DNA of 64,000 nt from Cellvibrionaceae bacterium 1162T.S.0a.05 (GTDB lineage Bacteria > Pseudomonadota > Gammaproteobacteria > Pseudomonadales > Cellvibrionaceae), in the NCBI GenBank assembly GCA_000964245.1, contig LANB01000001.1, forward strand, positions 785,501-849,500, written 5' to 3'. Under the pieces are notes generated by a model. That model was not told where the DNA came from. It saw only the letters and a program-made list of their open reading frames with translations, and made no database searches. The translations under genes were made by a program, and so were the position numbers. Below, one piece after another: positions 16,113-25,369 of the stretch. Within the stretch, counting starts at the first letter, position 1; each line of letters begins with the position of its first letter.

Positions 16113-18629
16113 ATGACTTCTCTACGTTCTCGTGCCATCGTGTATGGCCTGGTAACGGTGCTCGGTTTGCTGTGCGCCTTGCCAAATATACTGCCTGTGC
16201 GGATTGCCAATTATCTGCCCGCTGCCTATGTTGAAAATACAGTATCACTGGGGCTCGACCTTCAAGGGGGGTCTCACCTGTTACTTGCTGCAAATTTTGA
16301 AAAGCTGGTAGCAGCGAGAAATGATGCTCTCGCAAACAATCTGAAATCACGCCTTATTGATGCCGGTGTTCACTATGCCGCCATTAGTGCCAACGATAAG
16401 GTCATCACCATTCAATTAACGGATGCCAGGGACTCCGCCGCCGTAATCGCGATGACAAAAACGCTTCAGACCTTGCAAGGCGAGCAATTAGTGAGCGTAG
16501 TGAATAAGCACAGCCAGGAGCTCAGTATCACGCTCACTGAAAAAGCGCTGGAAGAACTGCAAAAAGATGCAATCGAACGAAGCCTGGAAATATTACGACA
16601 ACGACTGGATGAAAGCGGTTTAGTTGAACCCAGTATTACCCGACAAGGTCGCGATTATATTCTGGTGCAAATGCCCGGCGTTGAGGACCCGTCGGACATC
16701 CGTAGGCTGTTAGGCACAACTGCAAAAATGCAGTTTCACTGGGTCGCCGAAATACCGGGAACTGCGGGTAATCTCGAGTTGACCGACACCACTGGACATC
16801 GCCGCTTCTCCATAGAGCCTCGTATCGTGCTGGAAGGAGAACATATTCACGATGCGCAATTGGGTTTTGATCAAAACACCCAGGAACCCGTTGTGAATTT
16901 TCGTCTGGACAGTGAGGGCGGACGTCTTTTCGCCGAGATGACCCGGCGTAATGTTGGTCGCGCCCTCGCAATTGTTCTGGACGATAAGGTGTTAACCGCC
17001 CCTGTTATTCGGGATGTCATTGCAGGGGGCAGCGGCGAAATCAGCGGCTCTTTCACCGTCAAGGAGGCCAATGAACTGGCACTCATGTTGCGCGCTGGCG
17101 CCCTACCCGTGCCTCTGGATGTGGTTGAAGAACGCTCTGTCGGCCCTGATTTGGGCAGTGATGCGATCGCAATGGGACTGAGCGCCGGACTAGTGGGTGC
17201 CGGCATCGTGTTTATGTTTATGTTTGTGATTTATGGCCGTTGGGGCCTGGTGTCCACTGTCGGTCTGGGCATTAATTTCGGCTTGCTGATTGGTATTCTG
17301 AGTGTGTTGGGAGCCACACTGACCCTCCCTGGTATTGCCGGTATCATTCTAACGATCGGCATGGCGGTGGATGCCAACATTCTTATTAATGAGCGCATAC
17401 GCGAGGAAACCCTCAACGGTGTGTCTGCCAGAAAAGCACTCAAGACCGGCTTTGAGAAGGCTTTTGCCACCATACTCGACTCCGGAGTCACAACCCTAAT
17501 CGCAGTTAGCCTGTTATTTCTTGTGGGCAATGGCCCTGTGCGCGGGTTCGCGGTCACTATTGGTCTCGGGTTGCTAACCTCTCTTTTTACGACAATGGGA
17601 ATCACCCGATTACTGATGGAGTGGAGTCTTGCTGGACGCAAGCCACATGCACTGACCATGTCGGGCATGTTTGGCCAAGGCCTGCACACCAACAAGAAAT
17701 TTAATTTTCTGAAAGGGCGCGTTGTCGGCCTTGTGTTATCCGCAATTTTGTCGTTAAGCGCTGTTGTTCTCTATATCAAGCCTGGGCTGAATTACGGTGT
17801 CGATTTTACCGGAGGAACTGCAATTGAAGTGTTGTCGCCGAATACCGATCTTGCACACCTGCGAATGCAATTAAGTGCAAATGCGCTTGCCGATGCATCA
17901 ATCCAGGAGTTTGAGCAGTCCGGCCGATACCTCGTGCGTCTGGCAGCAGATCAAAACAACCGCTCGCTCGCCAACGAACAAATCAGCGCACTTAAATCAA
18001 GCGTAATCGCGATCGATGACCAAGCCAGTTTCCCGAGAGTTGACATGGTGGGCCCCAAAGTCAGCGTCGATTTTGCTGATGCCACACTGCTGGCAATCCT
18101 GTTAGCAAGCATAGGCATGTTGTTTTACTTGTGGTATCGCTTTGAGTCTCACTTTGCTCTGGCTGCTACGATAACAATTGCCCTTGATTTAACAAAAACA
18201 CTCGGTTTTTTTGCGCTCACCGGTGTGGAATTTAATCTGACTGCCGTGGCCGCCTTACTGGCATTAATCGGGTATTCGGTGAATGACAAAGTCGTGGTAT
18301 TTGATCGCATTCGTGAGAACCTGCGACTCATGCCAGACAAACCCATCATCGATCTTTTAAACCAAAGTATTTCGTCCACCTTGACACGTACAGTATTCAC
18401 TTCGACCACCACGTTTTTCGCCTTACTACCAATGGGTATCGCCGGTGGCGCCGCCGTGGCCAGTTTTGCCCTGCCGATGCTGTTCGGAATTGTCGTGGGT
18501 ACAAGCTCGTCTATATTTATCGCCTCACCCATTCTTTATTATTTGAGTGAACGACGACGCAAGAAAGGCCAACAACAATTGCGGCCGAGCCGTGAGGAGC
18601 TACAAGCACAATTGGATTTACTTCCCTGA
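16113..18629 (+). CDS. secDF: Protein translocase SecDF, fused SecD-SecF
   Basis: This 838-residue single chain holds both SecD and SecF. The SecD half (about 1-520) has the first membrane helix, the conserved LGLDLQGGSHLLL, the P1 periplasmic domain, and the membrane block with LPGIAGIILTIGMAVDANILI. The SecF half (about 530-838) restarts with a membrane helix and NYGVDFTGGTAIEV, and carries VAALLALIGYSVNDKVVVFDRIRENLR. SecDF uses the proton or sodium gradient to pull exported proteins across the membrane. E. coli encodes the two halves as separate genes behind yajC; here they are fused and no yajC is present. It may be a second, accessory SecDF. A terminator follows the gene. Confidence 0.93.
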   Translation: MTSLRSRAIVYGLVTVLGLLCALPNILPVRIANYLPAAYVENTVSLGLDLQGGSHLLLAANFEKLVAARNDALANNLKSRLIDAGVHYAAISANDKVITIQLTDARDSAAVIAMTKTLQTLQGEQLVSVVNKHSQELSITLTEKALEELQKDAIERSLEILRQRLDESGLVEPSITRQGRDYILVQMPGVEDPSDIRRLLGTTAKMQFHWVAEIPGTAGNLELTDTTGHRRFSIEPRIVLEGEHIHDAQLGFDQNTQEPVVNFRLDSEGGRLFAEMTRRNVGRALAIVLDDKVLTAPVIRDVIAGGSGEISGSFTVKEANELALMLRAGALPVPLDVVEERSVGPDLGSDAIAMGLSAGLVGAGIVFMFMFVIYGRWGLVSTVGLGINFGLLIGILSVLGATLTLPGIAGIILTIGMAVDANILINERIREETLNGVSARKALKTGFEKAFATILDSGVTTLIAVSLLFLVGNGPVRGFAVTIGLGLLTSLFTTMGITRLLMEWSLAGRKPHALTMSGMFGQGLHTNKKFNFLKGRVVGLVLSAILSLSAVVLYIKPGLNYGVDFTGGTAIEVLSPNTDLAHLRMQLSANALADASIQEFEQSGRYLVRLAADQNNRSLANEQISALKSSVIAIDDQASFPRVDMVGPKVSVDFADATLLAILLASIGMLFYLWYRFESHFALAATITIALDLTKTLGFFALTGVEFNLTAVAALLALIGYSVNDKVVVFDRIRENLRLMPDKPIIDLLNQSISSTLTRTVFTSTTTFFALLPMGIAGGAAVASFALPMLFGIVVGTSSSIFIASPILYYLSERRRKKGQQQLRPSREELQAQLDLLP

Positions 18630-18635
18630 TTGTTT

Positions 18636-18666
18636 GGCGTTGGCAATGTCAACGCCTTTTTCTTTA
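18636..18666 (+). terminator. Terminator of secDF
   Basis: A 7-bp stem GGCGTTG / CAACGCC with a 7-nt loop, followed by TTTTTCTTT, begins 7 bp after the secDF stop. Confidence 0.85.
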
Positions 18667-18996
18667 TCACGGCATCGCTTTTCACTTTTTACTGTCGCAC
18701 AGAAAGGTATTGTGTGACAAAGTTTATGCACCACGTCTCAAATCACAATTACCACGCTAATTACCACGGTTAGTACCACGTTCCTCCACACGATTAAATT
18801 TTATTTTTCTCACAACGTAGTCAAATTCATACGAATTTTGGTCCTTGTCGCTTAATTCTTTAAGGCCGGAACGTTGGCGAGACAGTTCACCTGTTTCGCA
18901 TTCGTCTCTCTACGTTTTTCTGAGGCATGGCAGTTGTTGGAAAACAGAGTCAGGAATTCCTTCACTGTGCCTTTCACTTTATTTAAGGAGAAAAAT
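18667..18996. other. Upstream region of the protective-antigen-like gene
   Basis: This 330-bp region holds four copies of ACCACG (starting 18730, 18751, 18763, 18775) and the promoter and leader of the large toxin-like gene. The reading frame stays open back to 18874, but the strong ribosome site and signal peptide place the start at 18997. Confidence 0.5.
18730..18780 (+). repeat. ACCACG iterons
   Basis: Four ACCACG hexamers are spaced 21, 12 and 12 nt apart. The last three sit in similar TTACCACG / GTACCACG contexts. Regular spacing near one helical turn upstream of the toxin-like gene suggests a regulator-binding array, but no known regulator was matched. Confidence 0.45.
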
Positions 18997-21900
18997 ATGG
19001 AAAAGAAATATCGCAACCGTTTGCCCTTTGCGCTGACAACAATATTACTGAGTGCTGCGACGACAGCTTACGCCACCCAGGATCAGGATGGCGATGGTCT
19101 CAGCGACGAATTTGAACTCGCTCACGGGCTTGACCCCAATTCTTTTGATTCCGATGTCGATGGTTTGTCTGATTACAGTCAATATAAACACTTGTTATTC
19201 GACGATCCCATCATGCTTAACAGTGTGAGCACACAGGTACCGGATGCTCCGGATGTCGATGGCGACGGCTTGCACAATTTTCTCGAAACCTACGGCTTTT
19301 ATATTGTTGATGGCGAACCTGCATCCGTTCCTCGACATATTCCTGCAGACAATTGGAATGCGGATAAACAAGACCCCACGGAATTTGAGGGTGTGCGTGT
19401 ATTTGAACTCGCTCTCAACAGGCTTGAGCAGGACGGGCGAGCCCGCCTCGATCCAAACGAGCCCGATACCTACCTGGTGAATCTGGAAGGTGCAAAAAAT
19501 GCCATTGTTGATGCCTTTGCCAATGCCGGTCTGAGCCCGACCAGCACCGCAATTGAGGGGAGCACCAGAGAACACGGTTCAGCGGCCAATATTATTCAAT
19601 CACTACTCGAATATCCGCGAATTAATCCGGTTGATGCCCAGGGGGAACCACTTCCGGTTTTTGTCACCGACCCAGACAGAGCGAGCTCAGATCTCGACCC
19701 GTTTACCGATTACGATGAGGCCATGGGTATTTTCAATGGCGGTCGTCCCGAAGCCCCCGCTGACCATCCACTGTTTGCCGCAGCCCCTGAGATCCAGGTT
19801 GATCTCGAGTCTTTCGAAGTCATTTTTGTTGAGCAGAACCGCAATACTCTCGGCGAAAGCAATTCTGAACTGAAAGGCAAAACGCTGCGCAAAAGCCGCT
19901 CGCATTCTCATGGGCTTAGCATTGGGCTAAAAGTGGAGTGGGGCGTTTCTCCCGACCTTTTAAAGAAAAGTGTTGAAGTTAAACAGGATAACTCAGTGAG
20001 TTTTGGCAGTGCCACCACACTTGAACAACGCAACACCTTTTCCACCTACATTCAAAACAGCACGAACACCCAATCCGATTGTTTTGCAAAACTGGATATG
20101 AACCTGCTGATTAAAAACGCAGGTTATGCCACCGCGAGCAATATTACACTTGCATTCAACGTGTATTTGGGCAACAGCGACTTGCCATGGGAAACCCTCG
20201 TGGTGGATAGCAGTAACATAAGTAATTTAACGCTGACTCCGGGGGAATCGCGAGATTACGCCGTAGCTCACAGCGATCAGACCTGCTTAACGATAGATGA
20301 AACCAATTACCTGGCGCAGGGTGGAACAATCTCCATCGAAACGGTGGTGGCTGATGCAACGGTAGATTTTTATGACGACAGCAAAAAGCTTGTGGTTTCG
20401 GGCGGAAGCTGGCAAACCTACAACAACCTCATCAAAAAAAATCTCGCTAAATTACATCTGGATGTCAATGCCGAGGGTGGCAAACAAATTAATCACACTC
20501 TCTATTACTACACACCAGGTGAAACAAGCTCCAACTTGCGCTTAACCGTTGAGGAGGCCCTGGCCACAGCCTTTACACCCACGGCATGCGATGCCTCATT
20601 GAATGAGAACACGCGCTGTTTTCTGACGCATGAGGGAGACCTTATGAATCTGGGGCCCAACACCTACCTTGATGTTGTCTTTTTCAATAACCAGGGTATA
20701 TCCATCGACGACAAGGAAATGCGAGCAAAGTATTCTCAATTGCCTCCGGTTGATAACAACGACCCCTTCGCAAAAATTCTTCCCGTTCGCAGCGCAATTT
20801 CGATCATCAACAATGACTATGAAGTGCCACAGTTCACACACATTGAATTAATTAATTTATTGCAAAGCGAAGTGGGTGGTTCGAACGGAATTGAAGTTCG
20901 CGCAACGGTTAATGATTTCTTCGGTGTGGCAGACGTCTTTTTCTGCTTTAACGAAGGGCATTGCCAGAGCATGCAAAATATTTATGGTGAAAGTGATATT
21001 GCTCCGCATAGCGGGCTGTTTAGCATTTCGCTTCCGGAATATTCGTTAACTGGAAACGAATTTGTAAAAGCCATCAATAACATTGGCAACGAAAGCCCAA
21101 ACCAAACGCCAGAAGCACTCTTTATGTCTATGCATGGAAGCCTCGCCAACATCGTTGATGACTATTTTGCGCATTTTGAGATATTGCAAGCACGAGTAGA
21201 TGCTCTGTCAGCGTTGCAAACAAACAACGCCTCTCATTATGAGTCGCTGATCAATTCGGGTTATCTAACCGAGACCGGGCTCGCACAAGCGCATTTAAAT
21301 GCGCTCAAAGGCGCACTCGAAGCATCGCGTAGTGCTTGCAACGTTTCGCTCGGTGAAGATATCCATTCCATAATCGAAAATTTTCAATCCCAACGCGATG
21401 CGTGCTTAAGCCAAATAAATGCGGTATCAAGCGCGGTCGAATCGAGAGAGGTTAAGATCTTCGATATCAATGCGCTTCCTGCCAATTATTTAAACGATCG
21501 GTATATTGGGCGCACCAAAGCCGGGCGAGACCGCGGCACAGGCAATTTCGGCGCAAATAACTCACGTGATTGCCGTTTGGGTGACAACCAATATGCGGTC
21601 GGCATTGGCATGGGGAAAAAGAATGATAAAAGCACGGGTGTTTATATCCAGCTACATTACCTTGAGTACGACCCTGTTAGCCGCAGCCTGAGCGCCCTTT
21701 CTCAAAAGGATTGCGGCTCGGATTTTTACGAAAGAGAAACCATTCTGGATTTTAACCAGGATGAACTCGAAGCAGAGCTCATATTGGATGTGGGTGCGGA
21801 GTTAAAAGACAATATTACCGCTATCAATGGCAAAGGGGCTCGCTGGATCAATCGATTGTGTGTTTCCTACAGAAAATTCAATTTTTCCAAGGGTGAATGG

Positions 21901-22965
21901 ATTGGTGAAAGAAAATTCAGATGTGACAATTCAGGAACCAGTCAATCGATTTCAGGAGAGGCGCGAACAGGTTTAGACCTCAAAAATAATGACAGTTACG
22001 TGCTCAAAGGTTTGACGGTTTACCACAGTGAATCCAAAACCGTCTCCAATATCAAAGAAATGTTTGGCGAGCATGCGGAATTACGCGCGAACCCGAATGA
22101 TCGTCCGCTTGAAAGCTTGAGTGAATTCGGGCAATACCATATTGTGAATGACGCGACCGGCGAGTTTCTCACAGTGATGACAAGCTCAGCGGAAAGCGCC
22201 GCGCTCGGCATGGATACTCTGCGTTTCGATGACAGCCAAATCTGGACTGTCGAACGGCTGAATGACCGTGAAGTGATGTTAGTCCCACAAGCCTTTCCTG
22301 AAGGGGCATTCACTAAAAACCCGACGCTTTCACCGTCCGTTGCTGCGCTGGGAAATGAGGCCGCCCCCCAGTTTGATTTCAATAAACGCTTGATTATGCG
22401 AAAACAAAATGCAACGGCGAATTCACCTTACCTGATTCAGTCCGTGGTCGACCACAGCTACCTGGCTTACTCGGATGACCAATTAAACTGGAAAAATGTG
22501 ACGTCGTTTACAACGCAGCCTGGTCGCGAACAGCAATGGATTTTGCTTCCTGTGACAAACACACCTGAAGTGCAAAGCAAGGAATCTGTAACGTTCACAG
22601 TCAATCAAAGTACACCCTCACCTTATTTATTCAATGCATGCCAGATTTTTGAATTAGGAGGCGAGTATCATATTGAAAAAGTGAAAGTGATAACGTCACA
22701 AAGCTCAATCAATAAATCCCATCGCCTGGTGTTCTTGAATGAAACGGATCACTTCTCAAAGTTTCTTTATCCGCCCAACACCTCAGCCAATTTTACCGGC
22801 AACCTCGGTGCCCTGAGTAACCGTTCAGAACGAATCGAAATTTGTAATGGTTTTGTTCTGACGCCGCCGGGTTCGACAAACTGGCCTGGCAGCCTGAATG
22901 ATAGCTCGTGGCTTGAATATAATCGTGTTAACAGTATTGAAGTGACCGCCGTCCCTGCGGACTAA
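18997..22965 (+). CDS. Large secreted protein with anthrax protective-antigen-like (binary toxin B) core
   Basis: The start ATG 18997 follows AAGGAG and a signal peptide (residues 1-26), giving 1322 residues. Type-3 calcium repeats (DQDGDGLSDE, DSDVDGLSD) come first, then a region that follows protective antigen order. This region has DVDGDGLHNFLETYGFYI (86-103), a roughly 100-residue insert, SSDLDPFTDYDEAMG (230-244), DHPLFAAAPEIQVDLE (256-271), a serine- and histidine-rich segment where the membrane-inserting hairpin would lie (about 300-350), SGGSWQ (468-473) and LTVEEALATAF (516-526). The C-terminal half differs, with beta-trefoil-like QIWTVERLN and QQWILLP units that could bind a receptor or glycan. 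Known binary toxin B subunits form heptameric pores that import an enzymatic partner. No partner gene is nearby, and no furin-type RKKR site was seen. The pore function is inferred. Confidence 0.8.
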   Translation: MEKKYRNRLPFALTTILLSAATTAYATQDQDGDGLSDEFELAHGLDPNSFDSDVDGLSDYSQYKHLLFDDPIMLNSVSTQVPDAPDVDGDGLHNFLETYGFYIVDGEPASVPRHIPADNWNADKQDPTEFEGVRVFELALNRLEQDGRARLDPNEPDTYLVNLEGAKNAIVDAFANAGLSPTSTAIEGSTREHGSAANIIQSLLEYPRINPVDAQGEPLPVFVTDPDRASSDLDPFTDYDEAMGIFNGGRPEAPADHPLFAAAPEIQVDLESFEVIFVEQNRNTLGESNSELKGKTLRKSRSHSHGLSIGLKVEWGVSPDLLKKSVEVKQDNSVSFGSATTLEQRNTFSTYIQNSTNTQSDCFAKLDMNLLIKNAGYATASNITLAFNVYLGNSDLPWETLVVDSSNISNLTLTPGESRDYAVAHSDQTCLTIDETNYLAQGGTISIETVVADATVDFYDDSKKLVVSGGSWQTYNNLIKKNLAKLHLDVNAEGGKQINHTLYYYTPGETSSNLRLTVEEALATAFTPTACDASLNENTRCFLTHEGDLMNLGPNTYLDVVFFNNQGISIDDKEMRAKYSQLPPVDNNDPFAKILPVRSAISIINNDYEVPQFTHIELINLLQSEVGGSNGIEVRATVNDFFGVADVFFCFNEGHCQSMQNIYGESDIAPHSGLFSISLPEYSLTGNEFVKAINNIGNESPNQTPEALFMSMHGSLANIVDDYFAHFEILQARVDALSALQTNNASHYESLINSGYLTETGLAQAHLNALKGALEASRSACNVSLGEDIHSIIENFQSQRDACLSQINAVSSAVESREVKIFDINALPANYLNDRYIGRTKAGRDRGTGNFGANNSRDCRLGDNQYAVGIGMGKKNDKSTGVYIQLHYLEYDPVSRSLSALSQKDCGSDFYERETILDFNQDELEAELILDVGAELKDNITAINGKGARWINRLCVSYRKFNFSKGEWIGERKFRCDNSGTSQSISGEARTGLDLKNNDSYVLKGLTVYHSESKTVSNIKEMFGEHAELRANPNDRPLESLSEFGQYHIVNDATGEFLTVMTSSAESAALGMDTLRFDDSQIWTVERLNDREVMLVPQAFPEGAFTKNPTLSPSVAALGNEAAPQFDFNKRLIMRKQNATANSPYLIQSVVDHSYLAYSDDQLNWKNVTSFTTQPGREQQWILLPVTNTPEVQSKESVTFTVNQSTPSPYLFNACQIFELGGEYHIEKVKVITSQSSINKSHRLVFLNETDHFSKFLYPPNTSANFTGNLGALSNRSERIEICNGFVLTPPGSTNWPGSLNDSSWLEYNRVNSIEVTAVPAD

Positions 22966-22973
22966 ATTAAATC

Positions 22974-22998
22974 ACGGCAGCTTATATATAGCTGCCGT
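22974..22998 (+). terminator. Hairpin after the protective-antigen-like gene
   Basis: A 9-bp stem ACGGCAGCT / AGCTGCCGT with a 7-nt AT loop begins 9 bp after the stop. The following T run is short (ATTTC). Confidence 0.7.
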
Positions 22999-23053
22999 AT
23001 TTCACTCACACAAAAATTGTTTTAACAGGCATTTTTATAAATTCTTTTAGGCC

Positions 23054-24370
23054 TTATTTCTTGATAAATGTATCGAGAATATCCAACACTTGCCCTGACA
23101 ATTGAATCAGATTGTCCGCTTCACTCTTCAAGTGCTTGTCTTTATCAGGCTCCTTCCTGTTTGCCAATTCATACAGTGCGATACCCGTTTTATGCACTTG
23201 AGGGTGGATATGTTTATAGAGATCATCAAATAATTTTTCATTTTTGTAAGCCTGACCTGCTGGGCTTTCCAGAAAACGACCCAGACGACATTGAGTATGA
23301 TCCTTTAATTCTTGCGGCGATATACTGTTCTCTCCATATAGTGCATAGCGAACGACTTTATCTACCCACACTACGTGATCATTTTTTGCGAGAGTGAGTG
23401 TCATATTCGGGTTTTCAAATTCTAGATTGGCCAATATGGCAGCTTGATTTTCACGTAAGGATTTCAATATCTGGCTTGTCTCAGAAAAGACTTCGGAAAG
23501 CGCTAAGGCACTGTCTGCAGACTCGGCAACACGTTGCGCCATATCGTGCGTCACTGATTTCTGTTGCGATGCGGCAGAGGCGATTTGCGTTGCGGCCTCT
23601 ACATTTTCACCTGCAGAGATATGGGCCTCATCAAGAGCTGTTTCTACATCCTGGCGATTCTGAATCGACTCCTGGAGCACACCAACTGCAACCTGGACCG
23701 TTGAATCAATTTTAGACGCGCCGTCAACCACCTCGGATACAATCCCTTGAATCTCCGACGCAGCTTCGGCACTTCGCGAAGCCAACCCTCGCACTTCGTC
23801 AGCCACCACCGCGAAACCCCGGCCGTGTTCACCCGCTCGAGCAGCCTCAATCGCTGCATTGAGCGCGAGTAAATTTGTTTGATCTGCAATCGCATTTACC
23901 GTATCTGTTAAGCTGAGGATAACTTGTGTTTTTTCAACAAACCCACGCACGTATTCACCAACATGCGATATAGTCGATTCCACCGAACCCAAATGATCCA
24001 ACAATGCAGCTAATTGTTTTTTACCTTCAACAGTATTACCTTGAGAATAACCCGCTTTTGTTAATACATGCTGCCCCAATCGTTCAATTTCACTCGCTGT
24101 AGCTGACATTTCCTCGGTAGCTGTAGCTAACATTTGGGTTTCATCCACAAGGCTTCCAAGTTGCTGATTAAAGGAAAGTGCAATTCGCCCAAAGCGAGAA
24201 ATTTGAGTTGAGGAACGCGCTGAGTGATCTGCGGCATGCAAGCGCTCACTGTTCTGATCTTGTAAGGCGAGGAATACCGAGCGCGCCCAATCCGGCACTT
24301 CTGCTTCCGAAATATTATTTGTAAGAATACGCGCTAAGACCTTTTCCACTTGCGCTGAAGTTAAAAACAT
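23054..24370 (-). CDS. Soluble chemoreceptor with C-terminal CZB zinc-binding domain
   Basis: The start chosen is the ATG at 24368-24370, because GGAGG lies 4 bp before it; this gives 438 residues. There is no membrane segment, so the receptor is cytoplasmic. The methyl-accepting signalling hairpin is unmistakable, with [20 protein letters not shown] and [15 protein letters not shown] near residues 155-205. The C-terminus is a chemoreceptor zinc-binding (CZB) domain: H near [10 protein letters not shown], then [14 protein letters not shown], and later histidines in [12 protein letters not shown] supply the usual H, H-xx-C and H ligands. CZB domains can sense zinc or oxidants such as hypochlorous acid through the reactive cysteine. 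No che genes are adjacent. Confidence 0.9.
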   Translation of the reverse strand: MFLTSAQVEKVLARILTNNISEAEVPDWARSVFLALQDQNSERLHAADHSARSSTQISRFGRIALSFNQQLGSLVDETQMLATATEEMSATASEIERLGQHVLTKAGYSQGNTVEGKKQLAALLDHLGSVESTISHVGEYVRGFVEKTQVILSLTDTVNAIADQTNLLALNAAIEAARAGEHGRGFAVVADEVRGLASRSAEAASEIQGIVSEVVDGASKIDSTVQVAVGVLQESIQNRQDVETALDEAHISAGENVEAATQIASAASQQKSVTHDMAQRVAESADSALALSEVFSETSQILKSLRENQAAILANLEFENPNMTLTLAKNDHVVWVDKVVRYALYGENSISPQELKDHTQCRLGRFLESPAGQAYKNEKLFDDLYKHIHPQVHKTGIALYELANRKEPDKDKHLKSEADNLIQLSGQVLDILDTFIKK

Positions 24371-24710
24371 TTGCCCTCCCACACGAATCCAGAAAGCTGA
24401 ATCAGCATTTTGCTTTTTATCAGACTTACCTTTAAGTACTAACTATAGTCCAATCCAGATAAAGCAAACTTGTTAAGAATCATCAATATATAAGTGGTCC
24501 AACACATGATTCAGCCCGGTTAGACAAGCAAATGGATTATGCAGGCGGTTCGGCGCCAAACTTTTGACATTTTCACACTGCGTTAACGCATACTTTAAAA
24601 ATCATTATGCGTATAATGCATTTCACGTTCAGAGGCGCTATGCAGGTGGGACAAGCTTCAAGGAAGGATCAAAAAAAATAATACAATACAGTGAAAATTA
24701 AACCAGGGAA
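24371..24710. other. Intergenic stretch without supported genes
   Basis: This 340-bp region lies upstream of the CZB chemoreceptor and ends at the hairpin of the next operon. It should hold the chemoreceptor promoter. A small AT-rich dyad (TTATGCGTATAATGCAT, near 24605-24621) is visible. No gene was recognised. Confidence 0.45.
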
Positions 24711-24746
24711 TGGCGGCCCTCTTCTGATACCCAAAGAGGGCCGCCA
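24711..24746 (-). terminator. Terminator of the 24769-27085 operon
   Basis: A strong stem TGGCGGCCCTCTT / AAGAGGGCCGCCA with a 10-nt loop lies 22 bp beyond the stop of the small exported-protein gene. No long T run follows. Confidence 0.75.
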
Positions 24747-24768
24747 AATACTGTGTCAAGAAGATCAA

Positions 24769-25347
24769 TCAGAACAATTCTGCGTACATCTCGTTTGCAG
24801 TTTGTTGAATAATCGCCTCACTATCGGTTGCTGCACTTTGCAGGGTACTTTGCACAAGGGCATCATCCCCACGCAGTGTCACCAACGCTTCCAATGCCCA
24901 CAAACGAACATGGGTATCGCTATCGGTTAATGCGAGATTTGAAATGGACTGACCGCGATTAATACTTCCCTGGGAAGGTTGAACATTGGCCGGCTGTAGA
25001 ATGACATATTGAAAACAATCAATCGCCGCGCGGCGTGTCTCCACCTCTGACTCACTCAATAATTTATGACCCGCTGTTATGATCTTTTGGTGATATTGCG
25101 TTAAGCGTTGACTACTCGAACCCGCGCATTCTCGAGAAACCTCGACCATTCTCATCAGCGCATTTCTACGATCTTGTTGAGAGTTCTGTTTTTTATTCGC
25201 TATTTTATACAGCTCGTTCGCCGGGCTGTTTGAGCAGAGGTCAGCAATATCACTATCCGTTGCATCATCGATTGCGTCGGCAAATACCAAATTGGCCAAT
25301 GCAAACAGTAAACATGCTGTAAAAATTTTAATAATGTTGGTATTCAT
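24769..25347 (-). CDS. Exported HEAT-like repeat protein
   Basis: The ATG at 25345-25347 gives 192 residues that begin with the signal peptide MNTNIIKIFTACLLFALANLVFA; the longer upstream frame adds a charged, unlikely leader. The mature chain is helical. It contains HEAT-like units such as EVETRRAAIDCFQYVIL and DSDTHVRLWALEALVTLRGDD, with two conserved-looking cysteines near DLCSNSP and SRECAGS that might pair in the periplasm. It is the second gene of an operon, 22 bp after the choice-of-anchor-L gene, so the two products probably act together at the cell surface or in the periplasm. No specific function is recognised. Confidence 0.7.
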   Translation of the reverse strand: MNTNIIKIFTACLLFALANLVFADAIDDATDSDIADLCSNSPANELYKIANKKQNSQQDRRNALMRMVEVSRECAGSSSQRLTQYHQKIITAGHKLLSESEVETRRAAIDCFQYVILQPANVQPSQGSINRGQSISNLALTDSDTHVRLWALEALVTLRGDDALVQSTLQSAATDSEAIIQQTANEMYAELF

Positions 25348-25369
25348 ACTATATCGACTCCAGTGAGCA

